A stretch of 64,000 nucleotides of DNA, taken from positions 680,001 through 744,000 of the forward strand of contig JAFMOC010000024.1 in the NCBI GenBank assembly GCA_019802505.1, in the 5' to 3' direction. The stretch comes from Corydoras sp. C115. Taxonomy: Eukaryota > Chordata > Actinopteri > Siluriformes > Callichthyidae. Below, piece by piece: positions 56,521 to 64,000 of this stretch. Made by a program: the position numbers and the translations under genes. A model generated the notes under the pieces. That model had not been told where the DNA came from, did not search any database, and saw nothing but the letters and a program-made list of their open reading frames with translations. Numbering within the stretch: the first letter of the stretch is position 1; each line of letters starts with the position of its first letter.

Positions 56521-56858
56521 GGCAGCACGGTGGCTTAGTGGTTAGCACGTTCGCCTCTCTGCACTAGGGATTCCCGGTTCGAATCCCCATCTGGGTGGAG
56601 TTTCCATGTGCTCCCCGTGTCCGCGTGGGTTTCTTCCGGGTTCTCCGGTTTCCTCCCACAGTCCAAAAACATGGATCAAGTCAATTGAATTCTCAAAATT
56701 GCCCCATATAGAGTGTGTTTGTGTGAGTGAGTGTGTGCCCAGCGATGGATTGGCGCCCTGTCCTGGGTGTATCTGCCCAGCGCCCGAGACGTTCTCCCCT
56801 GGATGGGCATGGGGAACCCCACCGCGACCCTAATAGAGGATAAAGCGGGAGATAAGAA
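56521..56858 (+). mobile_element. SINE-A, right arm of a head-to-head pair
   Basis: Head 'ggcagcacggtggcttag', perfect B box, young TGAA-subtype body. Its head lies 16 bp (TA-rich) from the head of the copy before it. Confidence 0.94.
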
Positions 56859-56863
56859 ATAAG

Positions 56864-56866
<3 letters not shown>

Positions 56867-56921
<55 letters not shown>
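56867..56921. repeat. (TA)n microsatellite
   Basis: About 27 TA units after a SINE tail. Confidence 0.95.
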
Positions 56922-56923
<2 letters not shown>

Positions 56924-56931
56924 TATATATT

Positions 56932-56981
56932 CCTCTTGAGCAATCGTACCATCTGCAATCTCCCTTCGGGGATCAATAAAT
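56932..56981 (+). mobile_element. LINE 3' tail relic
   Basis: 'ctgcaatctcccttcgggg' followed by 'atcaataaat' matches the common 3' end of fish LINEs. It was then used as the target for a SINE. Confidence 0.65.
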
Positions 56982-57299
56982 TCGTTCATTCATTGATTAT
57001 CTCCCGCTTTATCCTCTATTAGGGTCGCGGTGGGGTTCTCGGGCGCTGGGCAGATAGACCCAGGACAGGGCGCCAATCCATCGCTGGGCACAAACACTCA
57101 CTCACACAGACACACTCTATATGGGGCAATTTTTGAGAATTCAATTGACTTGATCCATGTTTTTGGACTGTGGGAGGAAACCGGAGAAAACCTACACAGA
57201 CACGGGGAGAACATGGAAACTCCACCCAGATGGGGATTCGAACCGGGAATCCCTAGCGCTGAGAGGCGAACGTGCTAACCACTAAGCCACCATGCTGCC
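56982..57299 (-). mobile_element. SINE-A in a LINE tail, 12-bp TSD
   Basis: Perfect TSD 'ggatcaataaat' at 56970-56981 and 57300-57311. The 'ccccatgcccatccagg' block is deleted. Confidence 0.95.
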
Positions 57300-57311
57300 G
57301 GATCAATAAAT

Positions 57312-57966
57312 ATTCGTTTTAAATAAAATAAATTCTTTTTAAAAATATAAATATAAATTTCTTCTTTATAAAATTTATTGTTGGTTTGTATTTTGGAGTC
57401 TCTAAAAAAATTAATTGGATTTACATTGATTTGATTGGTGTAATCCACTGTATATGCTTAGTCTTTAAAATCAACAAAATTGTAATTGGATCATGCAGAC
57501 ATACTTTTTTGTTTATCCTTATAGACAGCGATGCAGATCGTGAAATTCAAGGTCAAGTTCTGGTGTTCTGGAATGAGTGGTGCTGTCATTTTTCAATTTC
57601 GCTTCTTGCTTGTATTAGTCAGAGGTGTGGCGGTGAGAAGCTAATGTACCAAAGAGCCATTCTGGCTGATTGATCTACAGTCTCTGTCCTCTTAGTTATA
57701 CTGTCCGAGTCAGTGATGCTGAAGGTTTATCCCATAGTGAGCTAAAATGTGCGGTCTTTCAATCTGCTCTTTCATTACGATGTCACAACATTTCCAACTG
57801 TTGGTCTGGATTTCTTTCATGCTATTTCTGTCTGTGGCGTCTCACGCTTGCAACAGTGCCGTGATCTTACGGCTGATTTCATCATTGCTTATCATAATTT
57901 GTGGATGACATGGAGCCCTCACAAGAAATTAATGTCTGAACAAATTCAAATACAGTTTAATAAATA
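57312..57966. other. Unique sequence, no gene seen
   Basis: Frames at 57386-57967 have no domain. Composition is AT-rich to 57530, then mixed. Confidence 0.45.
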
Positions 57967-58146
57967 GGGCGGCACGGTCGGGTAGTGGTTATCCATCCAA
58001 CTCGCAGCACTGGGGATCCAGGTTCAAATCCTGATCTGTTAAAGTTTACATGTTCTCCCCATGTCAGTGTGGGTTTTCTCCAGGTTCTTCGATTTCCCGC
58101 GACCCAAACCCCGGGCAAAGCGGAAGATAATGGATGGATGGATGGA
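57967..58146 (+). mobile_element. SINE-A with a large internal deletion
   Basis: Head 'gggcggcacggtcgggtag', B box 'ggttcaaatcc', core to 'cttcgatttcc', then directly 'ggcaaagcggaagataatgg' and (TGGA)n. Confidence 0.88.
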
Positions 58147-58345
58147 AATTGCCCCTATATAGTGTGTATATGTGTGACTGTGTGATTGTGTGACCCAGGT
58201 TCGAATCCAGATCTGGAAGGAGTGTCCATGTGTTCCTCATGTCTGCGTGGGTTTTCTTTGGGTTCTTCATTTTCTTCCCACAGTCCAAAAGCATGGAGGT
58301 TTTAAGGTGAACTGGCTGCTTTACTCTAAATTGCCTCTATATACT
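58147..58345 (+). mobile_element. Rearranged old SINE-A fragment
   Basis: Order is permuted: 'attgcccctatatagtg' comes before B box 'ggttcgaatcc' and core, then 'attgcctctatatactg' again, as expected for a unit cut out of a tandem array. Confidence 0.8.
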
Positions 58346-58349
58346 GTGT

Positions 58350-58652
58350 GTGGCTTAGTGGTTTAAGTGTTCTCCCCGTGTCCGCGTGGGTTTCCTCCGG
58401 GTTCTCCGGTTTCTTCCCACAGTCCAAAAAACATGGATCGAGGTCCATTGAATTCTACAAATTGCCCCATATAGAGAGTGTTTGTGTGTGTCCATGTGAG
58501 GGAGTGTGTGCCCAGTGATAGATTGGCGTCCTGCGCTGGGTGTATCTGCCCAGTGCCCAAAACATTCTCCCCTGGATGGGCATGGAGCCCCCCCCCCCCC
58601 CCCCCGCGACAGGATAGTACAGGATAAAGTGGAAGATAATTGATGGATGGAT
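58350..58652 (+). mobile_element. SINE-A lacking the B box
   Basis: 'tggcttagtggtttaag' joins straight to 'tgttctccccgtgtccgc'. It contains a 17-C run before 'gcgac'. Tail (TGGA)n. Confidence 0.88.
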
Positions 58653-58732
58653 ACTTTATATTTATTTATATAGTTTCAAATATGTATATATATTTACAAC
58701 CTTACAATATATATTTTATATGATGACTGTTG

Positions 58733-59064
58733 GGCGGCACGGTGGCTTAGTGGTTAGCACGTTCGCCTCTCAGCGCTAGGGATTCCCGGTTCGAATCCCC
58801 ATCTGGGTGGAGTCTCCATGTTCTCCCCGTGTCCGCGAGGGTTTCCTCCGGGTCCTCCGGTTTCCTCAAGTTAATTGAGTTCTCTAAATTGCCCCATATA
58901 AAGTGTGTCTGTGTGAGTGAGTGTGTGCCCAGCGATGGATTGGCGCCCTGTCCTGGATGTATCTGCCCAGCGCCCGAGACGTTCTCCCCTGGATGGGCAT
59001 GGGGAACCCCACCGCGACCCTAATAGAGGATAAAGCGGGAGATAATGAATGAATGAATGAATGA
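58733..59064 (+). mobile_element. Young SINE-A with 13-bp TSD
   Basis: Perfect TSD 'atgatgactgttg' at 58720-58732 and 59065-59077. Head and B box match the family consensus. Only a short core deletion ('ttcctcaagttaattg') is seen. Confidence 0.96.
58743..58798 (+). promoter_or_regulatory. Pol III internal promoter (A and B boxes)
   Basis: A box TGGCTTAGTGG at 58743-58753 and B box GGTTCGAATCC at 58788-58798, both perfect matches to the tRNA-gene consensus and 45 bp apart start to start. Among the best-preserved pairs in the window. Transcription is inferred, not shown. Confidence 0.8.
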
Positions 59065-59077
59065 ATGATGACTGTTG

Positions 59078-59775
59078 CTGTATATAATAAAGCTTTAAAA
59101 CTCAGCATTTTAAATAGAGGCCTATATTAAAGTGCCTCTGGAAAAAGGAAAACATGTCAGTTATATTAGTTAGTACCTGAGTGCAAGTGAGTTTTGGACT
59201 TCTAAAGAACAGGTGAGTTGGATGTTCATTTTCTGCCGGTCCTCATGGAGTCTCTCCTTCTTGGCCTCGTGGCTGTCACGGTAATGATGAGATGGCAAGA
59301 GGCACTTTTATTTCCTTTCAGACCGATATGACATGGTGTGGATAATGGGCTGTAGGTAGGAGGTCTGGTCAGACTCTGATTACAGATGCTCTGACACCAG
59401 GTTAATAGAGATTTCTAATGGCCGCCTCGCACCAGCCAGCACCTGTTTTTATTACAGAGAACTGGAGCTCTCTCTCTCTCTCTCTCGCTTGCTCGCAATC
59501 ACACACACACAAAAAAAACCACATCCTCACTACCTAGCTTTCTGAATGAGCTTTTTTCATCATACACCTCGACTCCATTAAACATTAAGATTTGAAACAT
59601 AGACTCATCTGATCACAACGTCTGATCTGTTACATCTCAGATAACTTTAGGCTCAGAAAACCTGCCCATGCTTCGGCAAATGAACATCCATTAACATCCA
59701 CCAACCAAATGATACCTGCTTTGTGGTATCCTTTACCTCTGTAGGTTCTGTATTTAGGAAAAAAAGAAAAGAATC
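59078..59775. other. Unique sequence with a palindromic-repeat scrap
   Basis: At about 59690-59757 'aaccaaatgatacctgc' matches the inner part of the 8255/35735 palindromic family. The rest is unique, with a short (CT)n at 59469-59487. Confidence 0.5.
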
Positions 59776-60070
59776 TAGGACAGCACGGTGGCTTAGCGGT
59801 AAGCACGTTCTCCTCTCAGCACTAGGGATTCCTGGTTCGAATCCCAATCTGGTTGAAGTTTCCATGTTCTCCCCGTGTCCGAGTGTTTTCCCGGTTACTC
59901 CGGGTTCTCTGGTTTCCTCCCACAGTCCAAAAACTTGGATCAAGGTCAATTGAATTCTCCAAAATTGCCCCATATAGAGTGTGTCTGTGTGAGTGAGTGT
60001 GTCCTGGGTGTATCTGCCCAGTGCCTGAAACGTTCTCTCCTGGATGGGTATGGGAAGACCCCCCACCCCG
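59776..60070 (+). mobile_element. SINE-A without tail
   Basis: Head 'gacagcacggtggcttag', B box intact. It stops at 'gaccccccaccccg' and turns directly into a minus-strand copy. Confidence 0.88.
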
Positions 60071-60342
60071 TTCGTTTATCCTCTACTAGGGTCGTGAGGG
60101 GTTCCCCATGCCCATCCAGGGGAGAACATTTCGGGTGCCAATCTATCACTGGGCACACACTCACTCACACAGACACACACTATATGGGGCAATTTGGAGA
60201 ATTCAACTTACCTTGATGCATGTTTTTGGACAGTGGGTGGAAACCTGAGAACCCGTAGGAAACCCACCCAGACACGGGGAGAACATGGAAACTCGACCCA
60301 GATTGGGATTCGAACCTGGCGAAGGTTCTAACCACAAAGCCT
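60070..60342 (-). mobile_element. SINE-A without tail, tail-to-tail with the previous copy
   Basis: Starts 'ttcgtttatcctctac' and ends near the A box ('ggttctaaccacaaagcc'). Confidence 0.88.
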
Positions 60343-60830
60343 GTGTTGGGTGCTTGTTATGTAGATAAAGGATATAAAGGCTTTAAAGTCTAAGTCTTTT
60401 TCGAGTGTATTTAAGTTTATGAGAAGTGTGAGACACATATATCACAGTGGATGTATTTCACCTCATTAGTCACTGAATGATTACTGAAATGACTTTTAAG
60501 AGTTTGCATGATGTATAAATGGAAACAGCAATAAAAAGAGAGGAAACGAAAGAGGCCAGAGCGGAGAAGAAGCAATTAGCATCGAAATGAAAGAAAAGTC
60601 TGACTGGCAGTGAGCCATATTTATGCACTGATAGGCCTCTCGCTCTTTCATTAGCAGGCACAGCCACTTCATGCCATGAATCGATTTGAGTGATTAATCA
60701 AATAAATGAAGTGATGCACCGTCATCCTTTGTTTTAATGTTTGCTCGCGCTCAGCGTTTCCCTCCAGCAAAAAAAACTGACATGCTTTTGGTTTTTTTTT
60801 CCAGAATTTATATAAACTATAAGGGTTTTC
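60343..60830. other. Unique sequence, no gene seen
   Basis: No repeat recognised. Confidence 0.5.
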
Positions 60831-62262
60831 TATCACTTACTCACACAATCACACATACACAGACTATATAGGGGCAATTAAGAGCAGCTAATTCACCTTG
60901 AATCCATTGGTGTCAACAGGGTGCCAATCCATCTCTGGGCACACTTAGTCACACAACCACATATACACACACTATATAGGGACAATTTAGCGCCCAGTGA
61001 TAGATTTAGCGCCAATCTATCACTGGGCACACACTCCCTCACATGGACACACACAAACACTCTCTATATGGGGCAATTTGGAGAATGCAATTGACCTCGA
61101 TCCATGTTTTTTGGACTGTGGGAAGGAACCGGAGAACCTGGAGGAAACCCATGTGGACACGGGGAGAACACTTAAACCACTAAGCCACCATGCTGCCCCC
61201 ACACACAGTACATAGAGGCAATTTAGATTAAAGCAGCTAATTCACCTTGAATCCATGTTTTTTTAGACTGTGGGAGGAAACCGGACAACCCGAAGGAAAC
61301 TCACGCAGACTGTAGGAGAAACATGGAAGCACCTACCAGATTGGCCTGTAAAACTACACCCTCCAGCGCTGAAAGGTGGTCAAGCTAACCACTACGCCAC
61401 CATGTGGCTCATAATGATAATCAATGTATCATTTATATATTAGCTTACACTTAATCCTCTACTAGGGTTGCGGGGGAGGGGGAGGATGGGCACTGGGCAG
61501 ATACAACCAGGACAGGATGCCAATCCCTCTCACACACTTAGTCACACAACCACATATATATACACACTATATAGGGGCAATTTAGAGCAGCTAATTCCCC
61601 TTGAATCAATGTTTTTTTAGACTGTGGGAGAAAACCGGACACGTGGAGAACATGGAAACTTTTACTGGATTGGCCTGTAAACCTAGACCTTCCATAGCTG
61701 AAAGGTGGTCAAGCTAACCACTACGCCACCATGTGGCTCATAATGATAATCAATGTATTCATTAATTTATATATTATCTTACACTTAATTCTCTACTAGG
61801 GTTGCGGTGGGGAGAGGGGGGCGCTGGGTAGATACACCCTGGACAGGGTGCCAATCCATCGTTGGGCATACTTACTCACACAACCACATATACACACACT
61901 ATACAGGGGCAATCAAGAGCAGCTAATTCACCTTGAATCCATGTTCATTCATTCATTATCTTACACTTAATCCTCTACTAGGATTAAGCGTAAGGGTAGA
62001 TACACCCAGGACAGGGCACCAATCCATTGCTGGGCACACATACACACACTATATAGGGGCAATTTAGAGCAACTAATTCACCTTGAATCCATGTTTTTTT
62101 AGATTGTGGGATGAAACCGGACAACGCGAAGGAAACTCACGCAGACACGTGGAGAACATGGAAACTCCTCCCAGATCGGCCTTTAAACCTAGACCTCCAG
62201 CGCTGAAAGGTGGTCGAGCTAACCACTACGCCACCATGTGGCTCATAATGGTAATCCATTTA
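60831..62262 (-). repeat. Degenerate tandem SINE-A array, minus strand
   Basis: Repeated old-type units. The word 'actacgccaccatgtggctc' occurs at 61391, 61720 and 62225 (spacings 329 and 505), always followed by 'ataatg.taatc'. The third unit contains an extra 3' end. A local 14-bp inverted repeat lies at 60992-61005 and 61015-61028. Confidence 0.85.
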
Positions 62263-62510
62263 TTCATTCATTCATCATCTCTCTCTCTTAATCCTCTACT
62301 AGGGTCTCGGGACATCCAATCCAAGCCAATCCACTTTGATTCCTTGTTTTTGGATTGTGGAAGGAAACTGGAGAACCTGGAAACCCAGCGGTCGGTGAGG
62401 AAACCCACAGACAAGGGGAGAACATGGAAACTCCACCCAGATGGGGATTCGAACCGGGAATCCCTAGTGCTGAGAGGAGAACATGCTAACCACTAAGCCA
62501 CTGTGCCGCC
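62263..62510 (-). mobile_element. SINE-A, internally deleted
   Basis: Reversed (TGAA)n tail, then 'ctactagggtctcgggaca' joined to 'ccttgtttttggattg', and an intact 5' end 'cactgtgccgcc'. Confidence 0.88.
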
Positions 62511-62527
62511 ATATATATATGTATATA

Positions 62528-62634
62528 TGGTGGCTTAGTGGTTAGCACGTTCGCCTCTCAGTGCTAGATTCCCGGTTCCAATCTAGGTGGAGTTTCCATG
62601 TTCTTCTTGTGTCCACGTGGGTTTCCTCCGGGTT
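62528..62634 (+). mobile_element. SINE-A 5' half
   Basis: 'ggtggcttagtggttagc' to 'gggtttcctccggg', then a switch to the opposite strand. Confidence 0.85.
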
Positions 62635-62635
62635 C

Positions 62636-62711
62636 AGAACATGGAAACTCCACCCAGATCAGAATTCGAACCTAGATCCCCAGCGCTGAGAGGCGAACAT
62701 GCTAACAACTA
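62636..62711 (-). mobile_element. SINE-A 5' half, inverted
   Basis: 'gaacatggaaactccacc' to 'gaggcgaacatgctaac'. With the preceding piece it forms an inverted repeat of about 75 bp. Confidence 0.83.
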
Positions 62712-62851
62712 GAATAAACAATAAAAAACATGCTAAACATGCTAACAACTAGAATAAACAACATGCTAACAACTAGAATAAACAATAAAAACATGCTAAA
62801 CATGCTAACAACTAGAATAAACAACATGCTAACAACTAGACTAAACAATAA
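62696..62851. repeat. Minisatellite with alternating 40- and 24-bp steps
   Basis: The word 'gctaacaactaga' occurs at 62701, 62741, 62765, 62804 and 62828 (steps 40, 24, 39, 24). The first copy is the end of the SINE-A head. Confidence 0.9.
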
Positions 62852-63571
62852 AAAGCCTGATTATGCATTAACAGCTACAGTCATATATCGGCCCCTGGGG
62901 CCCTGGGCTTACTAGGCGTCTGGTTAAAAGTTTCCACTGGTGGGCCCTCATGCTCTTTACCATATCTTTATTATTGAGTTCCTGATAATAAATACCTTTG
63001 AGCTATGATCTAGCACCTTGAAGCTCCCAGGCAGATTACTTCTCTTTGTGTAGTGGGGCATCTGTCCTCTTGTCAAGATCCTAAAGGTTATCGCCTTCAA
63101 GAGCGCTCGGTCCAGGCGAGCAAATATGAGATTTAAAAAAGCGTGTTTGTGTGTTTGTGTTTGCGTGTGGGGGTGTTTTTCGTAGCTGGTTTTCCATTCC
63201 ATTCCCATCTGTCCGCTTGGTCCAGATGTTGGTCACACGAGGGCACAATAAGGGAAATGTAGCCCAGGTTTAATCAGCCTTTAGTTCAAAGCAATTATAA
63301 ATCTGGCTGCAATATATAATTTTACAGTTTGAGCCATCTGCACAATTAGCATAACACACTCCTATGTCGCTTATCTCCAATTCCACCTCATCAAATCAAT
63401 GTCAAATTTAAATGTTAATAAAATACTGAATTATTCACCATGTAATTTAGCCCTTTGCTCCATCTTTCAACATGAATCCTGTAGCTGAGGAATATATCAA
63501 AGCAGAACGACCACCTCACTTTATTCTCTGCAGAGCACAGGTATTGTATTCAGAATATGGTTGAATATGTT
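62852..63571. other. Unique region, no gene seen
   Basis: The 63240-63520 part is free of repeats and mixed in composition, a weak candidate for conserved non-coding DNA. Confidence 0.4.
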
Positions 63572-63640
63572 GATGGCACGGTGGCTTAGTGGTTAGCATG
63601 TTCTCCTCTCAGGTGGAGTTTCCATGTTCTCCCCGTGTCA
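63572..63640 (+). mobile_element. SINE-A head fragment
   Basis: 'ggcacggtggcttagtgg' through 'ctcctctcag', then a deletion that removes the B box, and 'ccatgttctccccgtgtc'. Confidence 0.85.
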
Positions 63641-63722
63641 GATATGTGATATGTGTCAGATTGCAAGACAGAAATATTTATTAATGAACATCCTATTCTT
63701 TTTATTAATATGATTAAAATCC

Positions 63723-64000
63723 GGGCGGCAAGTTGGCTTAGTGGTTAGCATGTTCACCTCTTAGCACTAGGGCTTCCCGGTTTGAATCCCCATCTGGGTG
63801 GAGGTTCCATGTTCTCCCCGTGTCTGCGTGGGTTTCCTCCGGGATCTCCGGTTTCCTCCCACAGTCCAAAAACATGGATTAAGGTCAATTGAGTTCTCCA
63901 AATTGCCCCATATAGTGTGTGTCTGTGTGAGTGAGTGTGTGCCCAGCGATAGATTGGCGCCCTGTCCTGGATGTATTTGCCCAGCGCCCGAAACGTTCTC
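63723..64000 (+). mobile_element. SINE-A running off the window end
   Basis: Head 'gggcggcaagttggcttag', B box 'ggtttgaatcc', body intact to 'cgaaacgttctc'. The tail lies outside the window. Confidence 0.93.

Noticed and set aside
58733..58810. Possible functional tRNA gene
   Set aside because: A and B boxes are good, but the segment does not close into an acceptor stem and continues into a SINE body and tail. It is a tRNA-derived SINE head.

Overview
This window looks like intergenic or intronic DNA from a teleost fish, probably an ostariophysan such as a catfish. That placement rests on repeat families I recognise from memory; no single-copy gene is available to confirm it. The sequence is AT-rich and full of (TA)n, (CA)n and (AAT)n tracts. 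I see only one credible protein-coding reading frame: a Tc1/mariner transposase of 336 codons at 23223-24233. I find no exon of a host gene, no rRNA, no free-standing tRNA gene and no CRISPR array.

Most of the window is built from one short interspersed element of about 350 bp, called SINE-A here. Its 5' end is tRNA-like, with an RNA polymerase III A box (TGGCTTAGTGG) and B box (GGTTCGAATCC). Its body resembles the zebrafish DANA/mermaid group, and its tail is a run of TGAA or TGGA. By hand I count roughly 80 full, truncated or rearranged segments on both strands. At least ten copies have perfect 9-13 bp target-site duplications (TSDs), which shows they arrived by retrotransposition. A second tRNA-type SINE (SINE-B) lies at 48770-48995.

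Layout. 1-9850: scattered SINE-A copies, including a nested pair with clean TSDs at 3445-3819, and a palindromic repeat at 8255-8880. 9851-18735: largely unique DNA with microsatellites, a tail-to-tail SINE pair (14910-15666) and an inserted SINE with a possible 3' transduction (17725-18164). 18815-22722: SINE-derived tandem arrays. 23088-24450: a Tc1-like element without its left terminal repeat. 25245-26548: a terminal-inverted-repeat relic holding two SINEs. 28378-32990: a 13-14 unit tandem array with a 323-332 bp unit. 36790-38050: a non-autonomous DNA transposon with two nested SINEs. 38000-51400: alternating SINEs, (TA)n and unique DNA. 51732-53480: a 1026-bp tandem duplication carrying SINEs. 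54000-64000: more SINEs, a degenerate minus-strand array and a young minisatellite.

Nothing here forms a pathway or operon. The unifying process is repeat turnover: SINE-A inserts, then its copies seed tandem duplications, inversions, satellites and minisatellites. The best candidates for something little described are the composite satellite and three loci where adjacent SINE copies share one target site, with the TSD repeated between them. I do not see a new gene system.
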